Origin: Verrucomicrobiales bacterium
GTDB lineage: Bacteria; Verrucomicrobiota; Verrucomicrobiia; Verrucomicrobiales; DEV007
NCBI GenBank assembly: GCA_016795385.1
Contig: JAEUHI010000079.1
Coordinates: 55,080 to 119,079 of the forward strand
Length of the DNA: 64,000 nucleotides
Reading direction: 5' to 3'
The notes below the pieces were generated by a model, which saw only the letters and a list, made by a program, of their open reading frames with translations, searched no databases and was not told the DNA's origin. Below, piece after piece: positions 49,794-57,890 of this stretch. How positions within the stretch are numbered: position 1 is the stretch's first letter; each line of letters opens with the position of its first letter. The position numbers were made by a program, and so were the translations under genes.

Positions 49794-50609
49794 ATGAATG
49801 AATCCACGACTCCTCCCTCCCCCGCCCATCCCTTCGATCTCCACCTCGCCGGCCGCCGGGCTCTCGTCACCGGCGGCACCAAAGGCATCGGGCTGGCCGT
49901 CGTGCAGACCCTGCGGGAAGCGGGTGCCCGCATTGTTACCACCGCCCGCGATTTGCCGCCCACGCCGCTGCCCGGCGTTCATTACCTCGCCGCCGACCTC
50001 GCTTCCGCCGAGGGTTGCGCGGCCGTCGCCGAGGAAACGCTGCGGCATCTCGGCGGGATCGACGTCGTGATCCACGTCGTCGGCGGATCGAGCGCTCCCG
50101 GTGGTGGTTTTGCCGTGCTTGATGACCTCGTCTGGCAACGCGAACTCGACCTCAACCTCATGAGCGCGGTCCGCCTCGACCGGGCCCTCCTCCCGGCCCT
50201 GATCGCCCAAGGCTCGGGCGTCATCGTCCATGTCACCTCGATCCAGCGCGAGCTGCCCCTCCCCGAATCGACCACCGCCTACGCCGCGGCCAAGGCGGCA
50301 CTTTCCACCTACAGCAAAAGCCTCTCGAAAGAAGTCGCGCCCCGGGGCGTCCGGGTCGTCCGTGTCTCGCCCGGATGGGTCGAGACCGAGGCCTCCGTCG
50401 CCCTCGTCGAGCGTCTCGCCGCGAACGCCGGCACCGACTACGAGGGCGGAAAACAGATCGTCATGAACGCCCTCGGCGGCATACCGCTGGGACGACCGGC
50501 CCGACCGGCCGAAGTCGCAGACCTCATCGCCTTCCTCGTCTCCCCCCGCGCCGCCGCCATCACCGGCTCCGAATTCGTCATCGACGGAGGCACCGTTCCC
50601 ACCGCGTGA
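49794..50609 (+). CDS. Short-chain dehydrogenase/reductase (classical SDR)
   Basis: A 271-residue cytoplasmic oxidoreductase. Cofactor motif TGGTKGIG (26-33), downstream Asn-type stretch (HVVGGSS), catalytic Ser149 (VIVHVTSI) and YAAAK with Tyr163/Lys167, all in place; the family end AFLVSPRAAAITGSEFVIDGG is present. By family it reduces or oxidises a hydroxyl/keto group with NAD(P)(H). Substrate is unknown. ATG at 49794 is chosen because the upstream open frame is antisense to the AraC gene. Probably regulated by that AraC protein. A DUF1330 lipoprotein gene follows after 46 bp. Confidence 0.93.
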   Translation: MNESTTPPSPAHPFDLHLAGRRALVTGGTKGIGLAVVQTLREAGARIVTTARDLPPTPLPGVHYLAADLASAEGCAAVAEETLRHLGGIDVVIHVVGGSSAPGGGFAVLDDLVWQRELDLNLMSAVRLDRALLPALIAQGSGVIVHVTSIQRELPLPESTTAYAAAKAALSTYSKSLSKEVAPRGVRVVRVSPGWVETEASVALVERLAANAGTDYEGGKQIVMNALGGIPLGRPARPAEVADLIAFLVSPRAAAITGSEFVIDGGTVPTA

Positions 50610-50655
50610 AAGAATGTGGACCACGTCTCCAACACCCTGACATTCCCACCTTTTG

Positions 50656-51024
50656 ATGAAATCCACCCGCCTCCTCGTCGGAGCACTTCTCGCCACCCTC
50701 ACCATGACCTCCTGCGATTCCCCCACCCCGAAACCGGCCTACGTCATTTTCACCCGCGAAAAAACCCTCGATCCCGCCGAGCTCGAGATCTACTGGAGCA
50801 AAGTCGCCGCCTCCCTCGAAGGACATCCCATGAAGGTGCTCTCGGGATACGGGCCTCACGAAGTCCTCGAGGGCGCTCCGACCGAGGGCGTCGTCATCGC
50901 CGAGTTCCCCAGCATGGCGGCCGCCAAGGCCTGGTACGACAGCCCCACCTACCGAGAGGCCCGCGAACATCGCTTCAAGGGCGCGGTCTATCGGGGGATC
51001 CTCGTCGAGTCCACCGCGCCTTGA
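50656..51024 (+). CDS. DUF1330-like lipoprotein
   Basis: A 122-residue protein with lipoprotein signal MKSTRLLVGALLATLTMTSC (lipobox LTMTSC, Cys20), then a ferredoxin-like DUF1330 domain: PAYVIFTREKTLDPAELEIYWSKV, MKVLSGYGPHEVLEGAPTEGVVIAEFPSMAAAKAWYDSPTYREARE. DUF1330 proteins are alpha/beta barrel dimers of unknown function, often next to oxidoreductases, as here. Possibly cotranscribed with the SDR. Confidence 0.85.
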   Translation: MKSTRLLVGALLATLTMTSCDSPTPKPAYVIFTREKTLDPAELEIYWSKVAASLEGHPMKVLSGYGPHEVLEGAPTEGVVIAEFPSMAAAKAWYDSPTYREAREHRFKGAVYRGILVESTAP

Positions 51025-51057
51025 GACCTTTCGTGGAAACGCGTTGGCAACGAAAAC

Positions 51058-51180
51058 ACGCACGATCCACGGCAGCCACGTCGGAAGGTTCGCACCTTCC
51101 GCTACGCCGTAGCCCGAAGGCGTCCGGCCAATCCCGTAGCGGAACCGGCCACGGTTCCGACAGCGCACGATCCAAGACGC
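51058..51180. repeat. REP-like palindromic repeat (one unit)
   Basis: One full ~105-bp unit running from cacgatccac (51061) to the next cacgatcca (51166). It holds two hairpins: GGAAGGT-tcgc-ACCTTCC followed by GCTACG, and CGTAGC followed by GGAACC-ggccac-GGTTCC. GCTACG and CGTAGC also pair, so the unit is one large dyad. The same unit is tandem at 59978-60233. It lies between convergent genes. Confidence 0.85.
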
Positions 51181-51204
51181 GCCCTTCGAATGGCTCGCCC
51201 CCTG

Positions 51205-52473
51205 TCAGCGGCGCGCCTTCCAATAGGCCGCGAGGTGGTAGATGAGGCCGCAGCTGGAGTTTTGCTCGTAGTCGAAGGATTGCAGCATGGCTTCGAGAGA
51301 TGCCTCCTCCGCGGCCGTGTCCGATTCCGGCTCGACGATGAAAAGGATCAAGCCCGCCTCCCCCGCTTCGCGGGTGAGATGCCAGATCTCGCGGTAGGGT
51401 CCCCATTGCGGATTCGGATACCCTTTCTGATCCTTCCATTCCGGCACGTGCCGCCAGTCCGGCCCCAGCATCCGCATTTCCTCCGCGCTCTTCTTCGAAA
51501 TCTTTTCGCGCGTGCCGTCAAAACGCCGGGACGCCAGCGAGCGGACGTGGAGCATGCCTTCGTGAATCTCCGCCTTCAGCAACGGGTCCGGCTCCAGGGC
51601 ATGGAGCAGCTCGAGCGAAATCTGCATCTGAAGAAGCGCATAGGCGGGTTTGTTAGGTTCGGGATTCGCCGATTGCGCGATCGCTTCGGCCACGTATCGC
51701 CGCCACTGCCCGTGGTAGCGCTCCTCTCCCGTCGCGTCCCAGGCGGCCGCGTAAATCATGGGAAGACGGGCCGCCTCATGCGCCTGCACCTCCCACATCC
51801 GGCAGATCCCGAGAGGACACCGTTTCCCGTCGGCCCGGCAAAAGTCGTAATCGTTCTCCGGAGTCACATACTCGATCATCCGGTCCGCGATCGCCGCGAG
51901 GATTTCGCGGATCTCCGCCCGTCTCGCCTCATCCGCGAGCGGGCTGCGGTAATACTGCCAGAGACCGTGGACAAAGTGCGTCACCTGGTCGCGCGAAGAA
52001 TTGATGTAGATGCTCCGGCCATCCCCGGGGCAGACGTTGCGGGCCACGAAGCCCGGCACCCCGTGCACCGTGGCACAACGCCGCAGGCCCGCATAGACCC
52101 GATCCGCCTCCGCGCGGAGCGACTCCTCGCCGGTCACCGCATGGCGGTCGCAGATCAGGCTCAGCATCGCGCCACCGAGGATCGCCCCGTCTTCCATCCC
52201 CGTGCTGTAGCCGCAGGGATTGGGAAACTGGCGCCGCACCTCTTCCGCCGTCGGCAAATGCTCCTGTTCCTTGCCCGCTTCGTAGCTGCTCAGATAATCG
52301 CCGAAGGTCTGCACCTCGGGCAGGTAGAACCGCGCCCAGACCAGTTCCCACAGACGCTCCATTTTCACCGCGAGCGCGTCGGAGGAAGAAGGCGACACCG
52401 ACTGACCGTTCGTGTTCGCGACGAGAAACAGCAGGCCGAGGAAAAGCGATCGATTCAGGAGGGCGGGAGTCAT
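51205..52473 (-). CDS. Secreted protein, probable alpha-helical barrel fold, unknown function
   Basis: A 422-residue exported protein (signal peptide MTPALLNRSLFLGLLFLVANTNG). It is Ala/Glu/Arg/Trp-rich and helical throughout with phrases like DGAILGGAMLSLICDRHAVTGEE, ATVHGVPGFVARNVCPGDG, DQVTHFVHGLWQYY, AARLPMIYAAAWDATGEERYHGQWRRYV and SSCGLIYHLAAYW. This spacing of helix pairs resembles (alpha/alpha) toroid proteins such as glycan lyases or unsaturated-glycoside hydrolases, but I cannot identify a catalytic motif and the assignment stays open. Confidence 0.65.
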   Translation of the reverse strand: MTPALLNRSLFLGLLFLVANTNGQSVSPSSSDALAVKMERLWELVWARFYLPEVQTFGDYLSSYEAGKEQEHLPTAEEVRRQFPNPCGYSTGMEDGAILGGAMLSLICDRHAVTGEESLRAEADRVYAGLRRCATVHGVPGFVARNVCPGDGRSIYINSSRDQVTHFVHGLWQYYRSPLADEARRAEIREILAAIADRMIEYVTPENDYDFCRADGKRCPLGICRMWEVQAHEAARLPMIYAAAWDATGEERYHGQWRRYVAEAIAQSANPEPNKPAYALLQMQISLELLHALEPDPLLKAEIHEGMLHVRSLASRRFDGTREKISKKSAEEMRMLGPDWRHVPEWKDQKGYPNPQWGPYREIWHLTREAGEAGLILFIVEPESDTAAEEASLEAMLQSFDYEQNSSCGLIYHLAAYWKARR

Positions 52474-52660
52474 GGGAGGATACGTCGCACCGAAGATGGC
52501 GTCGAGTCACCTTCCCGTCGAGGCCGGGCACCTTCCTGTTCGCGCGATCCGGCAGGTTCGAGGTCGCGGCAACGGATCCTTGGCAAATCGGACAGGCAGC
52601 TACCACGGGAGGCACGGAGCAGCAGAGAACTGGCTCCCTCATCCGCGGCCTCCACCACCG

Positions 52661-53692
52661 TCACTTTCCGCCTCGTCCCATCGCCACCCGCTTTACAAAA
52701 AACAGTTTCTGCATCGCTTCCACGCCCGGCACGAAAGGATACACGTCGGGGCAGCCCATGCTGCGGCTGAGCTCGTTGGCGACGACGATGGTGTTGTGCC
52801 ACCGGGAGGACTCGAGGACGAAGGCCCGGGCCTCGCGGCGGTTCGCTCCCGCGATGCCGACGAAAGCGCCACTATCCATCACCGGGACGTTGCGGCCTTG
52901 GGCGACTCCCGTGTCCTTGGCGGTCTCGAGGGTGTCGAAGCGGTGCATGAAGTGCGCCCAGGTCTCCGCCCAATCCTCCCACGGATGCATCGAGGCGTAG
53001 GCGGAGATGTGGTGATCGGCCCAATCGGGCCTGGGCCCCGTTTCGTAATGGCGCGACATGGACGCGGCGTAGTCCTCCCGTTCATCCCCGAAGCGGGCGC
53101 GGAATTCTTCCAGCGGCGGGCGATCCCGCACGAGCGCGTCCCAGTAGTAGTGCCCGATCTCGTGGCGGAAATGCCCGAGCAAGGTGCGGTAGGGTTCTCC
53201 GAGATTTTCGCGGGTGATCTCGCGCTGGACTTCGTCGGCTTCGAGGAGGTTCAGGGTGATGACGCCGTCCTGATGACCGGTGGTGACGGCAGGTCCCTCC
53301 GGAATCGGCTCGAGGATTTCGAATTGGAGCGGGAGGGTTCCTTCGGGAAAAGGGCCACCGGGTTTCCACAGCCCCATCGATACGAGGGTGCGGAGCATGC
53401 GGCGCTTGGCGTTCTCGGTGGCGGTCAGACGGGCGAGGTTCCTCGGGTCGTCGAGAGAAGGGATCTTGCGGGTGAGCGAACAGGAAGCACAGAGCGACGG
53501 TCCGTCGGAGGCGAGCCCGCTCCAGTTGCAGCCGATCGGGTCGCGCTGGCTGCAGGGTTGCAGACCGTGGTCGTCACCGCATCGCTCAAAACGGTCGGAG
53601 ACAGGTTCGTAAACCACCGCGGCCCCGCAGGCGAGGCAGAGGGTGTTTTCGTAATGGAGGCGGTTGCCGCAGCCGCAGAGAAAGGTCCGCAT
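52661..53692 (-). CDS. Putative zinc-binding metallopeptidase with N-terminal zinc ribbon
   Basis: A 343-residue protein. ATG at 53692 begins MRTFLCGCGNRLHYENTLCLACG, a zinc-ribbon (CxC...CxxC), followed by further Cys pairs (CGDDHGLQPC, CNWSGL, LCASC). The catalytic part has HEIGH (His177-Glu178-His181), the metzincin/gluzincin-type HExxH site, within RHEIGHYYWDALVRD, and a later EDWAETWAHFMH that can supply the third ligand. This is the pattern of the 'putative zinc-binding metallopeptidase' family widespread in bacteria; cytoplasmic, substrate unknown. No signal peptide. Confidence 0.85.
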   Translation of the reverse strand: MRTFLCGCGNRLHYENTLCLACGAAVVYEPVSDRFERCGDDHGLQPCSQRDPIGCNWSGLASDGPSLCASCSLTRKIPSLDDPRNLARLTATENAKRRMLRTLVSMGLWKPGGPFPEGTLPLQFEILEPIPEGPAVTTGHQDGVITLNLLEADEVQREITRENLGEPYRTLLGHFRHEIGHYYWDALVRDRPPLEEFRARFGDEREDYAASMSRHYETGPRPDWADHHISAYASMHPWEDWAETWAHFMHRFDTLETAKDTGVAQGRNVPVMDSGAFVGIAGANRREARAFVLESSRWHNTIVVANELSRSMGCPDVYPFVPGVEAMQKLFFVKRVAMGRGGK

Positions 53693-53726
53693 CAGGGGGA
53701 GGGATCGGAGGTTGAGTGATCCATCG

Positions 53727-54941
53727 TCAGTGTCCGCTTCCACGGTCGAAGCGAAAGAGATGTTTGTCAGGATTTTCGCGTCCGAGCCAACCGTCGCGGA
53801 GAAGATGGGCGGCGAGGATGCTGTAGGTGATGCCATTGCCTCCGAATCCGAGAGCGAAGGAGGCGCAGGGAAAATCGGGATGCGATCCGATGTAGGGGAG
53901 TCCGTCGGGGGTTTCGCCGAAGGTGCCGGCCCAGGCAAAGGCGGGCTCAAAGGGAATCGCGGGAAAGAGCTTGGCGAACTTTTTCAGGAGGACTTTCGTT
54001 TTCCGGGCGAGGCGGGCGTCCCGTTTGACGGGATTCCGGGAAGGTTCATCCTCGCCCCCGATGAGGATGCGATGGTCGTCGGTGGTACGCAGGTAGAGAT
54101 AGGCCGATCCGGATTCCCAGATGAGCGACCCGCGTTCCCAGAGGAGGGCGGGGTCGACGGGTTCACTGATGACGGCGAAGGTGGCGTTGAGATCGACGAG
54201 ATCCTTCGGCAGATGGCGCGTCGCCTCGTATCCCGTCGAAAAGACGATGTGGCGGGCGTGGATCGTAGGGCCGCGATCGGTCCCGGCGATGACCTTTCCT
54301 CCCTCGACGCGGTAGTCGGTCAGCTTGGTGCGGTCGTGGATGCGGGCACCCGCGGATCGCGCACGATCGAGGAGCCGGTGGGCCAGTCGGAAGGCGTCGA
54401 CCCGGCCTCCCTTCTCCGAGAGGATCGCGGCGCTGCGCTCGATGCCGAAACGTTCCGCGAGGTCCTCCGGATCGAGCCAGGTCACCTCGAATCCCGCCGC
54501 GCGTCGGGCGGCGAACTCGTCTTCGAGCAGCGGGCGATCGGACTTTTTTCTGGCGAGAAAGAGGCTCGGTGCTCTCGCAAAACCGCAGTCATCCGGGAGC
54601 CCGGCGGTGAGGTCGGCGATGAGATCGATGGCTCGGCCGCAGGCCTGATAACAGCGCTCGGCGAATTCTCTCCCGAAAGAGCCGGCGAGCTCGTGGAGGG
54701 GCGTGTCGATCTCGTACTGGAGCAGCGCGGTGCTGGCCGAGGTGCTTCCCCAGCCGACCTCGCGCTTGTCGATGACGACGGTATCGACCCCCGCTGCGAC
54801 GAAGGCGTCGGCGATGAGTGCACCGGTGATGCCGGCGCCGATCACGAGCACCTCGCATTCGAGATCGGTCTCGAGAGGCGGATACGTCGAAAGAAGTCCG
54901 TTCCGGATGAGCCAATAAGGATGGGCAGTACGGAGGTCCAT
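53727..54941 (-). CDS. FAD-dependent oxidoreductase (DAO/GlpD-like family)
   Basis: A 404-residue flavoprotein of the D-amino-acid/glycine oxidase superfamily. The ADP-binding Rossmann motif is VLVIGAGITGALIADAFVAAG (~31-51), followed by VVIDKREVGWGSTSASTALLQYE. The second FAD-contact region is ARHIVFSTGYEA, and the C-terminal one is FAWAGTFGETPDGLPYIG...FALGFGGNGITYSILAAHLL. Reaction is oxidation of an amine or hydroxy acid; the substrate cannot be derived. It lies 34 bp downstream of the end of... the next gene on the same strand begins at 53692, so a small operon with the metallopeptidase is possible. Confidence 0.9.
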   Translation of the reverse strand: MDLRTAHPYWLIRNGLLSTYPPLETDLECEVLVIGAGITGALIADAFVAAGVDTVVIDKREVGWGSTSASTALLQYEIDTPLHELAGSFGREFAERCYQACGRAIDLIADLTAGLPDDCGFARAPSLFLARKKSDRPLLEDEFAARRAAGFEVTWLDPEDLAERFGIERSAAILSEKGGRVDAFRLAHRLLDRARSAGARIHDRTKLTDYRVEGGKVIAGTDRGPTIHARHIVFSTGYEATRHLPKDLVDLNATFAVISEPVDPALLWERGSLIWESGSAYLYLRTTDDHRILIGGEDEPSRNPVKRDARLARKTKVLLKKFAKLFPAIPFEPAFAWAGTFGETPDGLPYIGSHPDFPCASFALGFGGNGITYSILAAHLLRDGWLGRENPDKHLFRFDRGSGH

Positions 54942-54975
54942 GGCGGTCGGAGTGTCGGCATCCCTCCACGCGCCG

Positions 54976-56808
54976 TCAGGGAGCTTCCGCGTCCATCGAG
55001 AGGATCAGGAACGAATAGCCCGCGACGGAGACGCGGATGCACGATTCGCCACTCTCACCGAGCGGAGCGCTTTCAAAGTCACCGGCGGAGTGATCGGAGA
55101 AGTCGGGAGAATAATAACGGCTGTCGCTGTTGAGCCGGACTTTCCAGAGACCCTCGCACGGCACCCGGACGGTGATCGACTCGATCGGAAGACAGTGCAG
55201 GTTGGCGATGACGAGAGTGTCGTCGCCGGGGCCTCCTTCGCGCCAGCGGCGGAAGGCGATCGTGTTCATGGAGTCGTCCATGTGTACGATCTCGAGGTGG
55301 TGTCCGGTCAGTCCCGCCGTTACTCCACCTTGGTTGAGACGGAGCGCGATGAGGTCGCGATACATGGCGACGATGCCGGGAAAGCGATCGAGCTTGCTCC
55401 AGTCGAGCGGCACCGAATCGCGGAACCATTCGTCCTCGAGGAACTCCTGGCCTTGGAACAGCATCGGGATGCCCGGGGCGGTCATGACGAGTCCCGCCGC
55501 CAGGGTCGAACGTTTCCGCGCGGCGATGCCGCCGGCCTCGTCGGGATGGATCTCGGTGGGCAGTCGCGCCTTTCCGTTGGCGACCTCGTCGTGGGATTCG
55601 GAATAGATCACCCGTTTGAAGGCATCGCCGTCGTACGACTGCTGCAGGGCGGCGGCCAGCTTCGTGATGTCTCGGCCCTCGTCGGATGGCTGGATCATCA
55701 CGTCGCGGACGGGATGCACGAAGGCGGCATCCCATTGGCTGGTGAATCCGGCCCCGCCGTATTCGGTGCCCTTCACCAGCCACTCACTGTTCTGGAGATC
55801 CTCCGCGATGAGGATGGCGTGGGGGAATTCCTCGTGAATCTCGCGATTGATCCACTGGAGCAGCGACCAGCCTTCCTTGAGATCGTCATCGGCGTCGCCG
55901 GGGCATCCGCGGAAGGTCCGGACAAAAACCGTCATGTCATAGCGGAGACCATCGACGCCGTATTCGTGGAACCACATCAGGGCGTTGTCGCGGAGGTAGG
56001 TGCGCACTTCGCCGCGCCCGTAGTCCGGACGGGTATCGCCCCACGGCGTCGAGGCACGCCAGTCGTTGTAGAAGTAGATGCCGCCGAGATCGTTTTCCGA
56101 CCACCCGTCGAACTGCCAGAGACCGAGGTCGCTCGGGCCGAAGTGGTTGTAGACGACATCGAGGATCACCGCGATGCCATGACGGTGGGCCGCGTCGATG
56201 AATTCGAGGAAACCCGCGGGACCGCCGTAGGCCGCTTCGATCGCATACGGATGGGCCGGGTTGTATCCCCAGGAAAGGTCGCCCGCGAATTCGGCGATCG
56301 GCATCACCTCGACGGCGTTCACCCCGAGGGAGCGGAGATACGGCAGCTGCGCGATGGCACTCTCGAAAGTGCCGTGAGGCTCGCCTTCGGGAACGTGGAA
56401 GGAACCGATGTGCATCTCATAGATGACAAGCTGGTCGGCGGTCGGAGGCGTGAAGGCCGGGCCGGCGAGCTCGCGGCGCGGTTTCCAGAGCAGCGTGTTT
56501 CCCACGGAGTTGTCCATCGCCCGCCCGCAGGGATCGGGACGGGTGAAACTCTCCTCGCCGCGTCGGAGATGGTAACGGTAGGGATCACCTTCCTTCGCCG
56601 CGGTGACGTGACCCGACCAGGTCCCGCCCTCTTCCCGGGCGAGGGGATTCTCTTCGGGATTCCAATCATTGAAGGCACCGATGACCGAGACGAAGTCGGC
56701 GTTCGGAGCCCAGACGCGGAAGGCACAGCCCTCATCGAGGACAATGCCTCCCATCCCCGCCACATCGGACGGCACGGGTGGATGGATTGGAGCAGCAGCG
56801 GTAGACAT
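54976..56808 (-). CDS. GH13 alpha-glucan branching enzyme-like protein
   Basis: A 610-residue GH13 enzyme. ATG at 56808 chosen (MSTAAAPIHP). A CBM48/E-set domain (~25-110; CAFRVWAPNADFVSVIGAFNDWN) precedes the (beta/alpha)8 barrel with the conserved regions: DVVYNHFG (~217), GVDGLRYDMT with nucleophile Asp291, ILIAEDLQ with acid/base Glu336, and YSESHDE with Asp407. A C-terminal beta-domain (~500-610) follows. Pattern is that of 1,4-alpha-glucan branching enzymes or related cytoplasmic GH13 enzymes; maltooligosyl-trehalose trehalohydrolase is the main alternative. It acts on glycogen-like storage glucan. No signal peptide; no other glycogen genes in view. Confidence 0.88.
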   Translation of the reverse strand: MSTAAAPIHPPVPSDVAGMGGIVLDEGCAFRVWAPNADFVSVIGAFNDWNPEENPLAREEGGTWSGHVTAAKEGDPYRYHLRRGEESFTRPDPCGRAMDNSVGNTLLWKPRRELAGPAFTPPTADQLVIYEMHIGSFHVPEGEPHGTFESAIAQLPYLRSLGVNAVEVMPIAEFAGDLSWGYNPAHPYAIEAAYGGPAGFLEFIDAAHRHGIAVILDVVYNHFGPSDLGLWQFDGWSENDLGGIYFYNDWRASTPWGDTRPDYGRGEVRTYLRDNALMWFHEYGVDGLRYDMTVFVRTFRGCPGDADDDLKEGWSLLQWINREIHEEFPHAILIAEDLQNSEWLVKGTEYGGAGFTSQWDAAFVHPVRDVMIQPSDEGRDITKLAAALQQSYDGDAFKRVIYSESHDEVANGKARLPTEIHPDEAGGIAARKRSTLAAGLVMTAPGIPMLFQGQEFLEDEWFRDSVPLDWSKLDRFPGIVAMYRDLIALRLNQGGVTAGLTGHHLEIVHMDDSMNTIAFRRWREGGPGDDTLVIANLHCLPIESITVRVPCEGLWKVRLNSDSRYYSPDFSDHSAGDFESAPLGESGESCIRVSVAGYSFLILSMDAEAP

Positions 56809-56980
56809 GATTGGGAAAAGGATGACTCGAGGATGGGCTTCGCGCTCAAGAGCAAATGTCGCGCCCAAATCCGCAAGCCCCTCTGCCTCAATGAAAAAGC
56901 AAAATGCTCGACCCAAATCGAACCCTTTCCCGGATGCAAAATGCACGACCCGGATTGCAAATCGTCGCAGGGTTCCTCGA

Positions 56981-57688
56981 CTAGGCTTGCGTCCGGATCA
57001 AACGCGACCGCAACCGCTGAAGACGGTCCACCTGGGCACAGAGCGCCGCGCCGGTGATGGTCGCCCTTTTGGAGCGGAACACGGGCGGCAGAGCCCAGCG
57101 ACCGCGGGCGAAACTGTAGGTGAGGAGCTGAGTCGGATAGGTGAGAAGACCTCCCAGCGAAAACCGCGTCCCATCCTCGACCCGGAATCCATAACGGCGC
57201 GCAAGGCTCGCGCTGAAGATGAAAGAGGTGGCGGAGAACACGGTATCACGCGGGATGTTTCCTTGGTCCATCTCGCGGGCGAGGGCGAGAAGCCCTTCGA
57301 CATACCAGGTCAGTATCTTGCGCACGGCCCGCGGCCCGCGTTCACTCCAGCGAAACCAAAGCACGTAGTCAAAGAGCGTGGCACCATGCAGAGCACGCGA
57401 CCCCTTCCGACCGCGCGTGACCACCAGATAAGGAGAATAATACCGCAGGGATCCGGCAAGACGGAGCAAGGGTGCGAAGAAGAAGTTCGCCATCAGCATC
57501 CAGAATGGCAGCAGCAAGACGAGCTGCAGCACGACCACGGTTCCCAGGTGCAAAGGATTGCCGTAATCCAACCCGAGCGCCGCAGCAATCCAGAACGCGG
57601 GCCCGCCGAAGAGCACGGCAAAACCGATCAACAGCACCAGCGCCACCAGCCAGCGGACCGCGTTGGATCGTTCATACCACTCTTTCAT
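56981..57688 (-). CDS. Membrane protein of unknown function
   Basis: A 235-residue protein with two or three N-terminal membrane helices (VRWLVALVLLIGFAVLFGGPAFWIAAAL and LGTVVVLQLVLLLPFWMLMANFF) followed by a basic cytoplasmic domain (PYLVVTRGRKGSRALHGATLFDYVLWFRW, SLARRYGFRVEDGTRF) ending in RLRSRLIRTQA. No family recognised. It is transcribed toward the GH13 gene, with a 172-bp gap. Confidence 0.55.
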   Translation of the reverse strand: MKEWYERSNAVRWLVALVLLIGFAVLFGGPAFWIAAALGLDYGNPLHLGTVVVLQLVLLLPFWMLMANFFFAPLLRLAGSLRYYSPYLVVTRGRKGSRALHGATLFDYVLWFRWSERGPRAVRKILTWYVEGLLALAREMDQGNIPRDTVFSATSFIFSASLARRYGFRVEDGTRFSLGGLLTYPTQLLTYSFARGRWALPPVFRSKRATITGAALCAQVDRLQRLRSRLIRTQA

Positions 57689-57890
57689 ACCCGTGGATCA
57701 TGGCACCCGCACCGGAAACCCTCCCGCAGGCCCTCCGCGGCTCCTCGGTCATCGGATTCAGAGAGACAGCTTACGCATCCGGCAGTCCCGGAGCAATCCC
57801 GGTCTTCAGGGATCGGGCCGGCTTTGGAACCCGGGTGATCGGCTTGACGGCGTCGCTCTGCGAAGTCGTCGATGGATGCCATGGACGTCG

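Noticed and set aside
56809..56980. Regulatory RNA or small gene upstream of the GH13 gene
   Set aside because: Only loosely repeated words (aaatg, gcaaaatgc) and no stable hairpin or coding frame were seen.
57689..57890. Small gene between the membrane protein and the FHA gene
   Set aside because: No open frame with plausible start, signal or domain; treated as non-coding spacer of about 200 bp.
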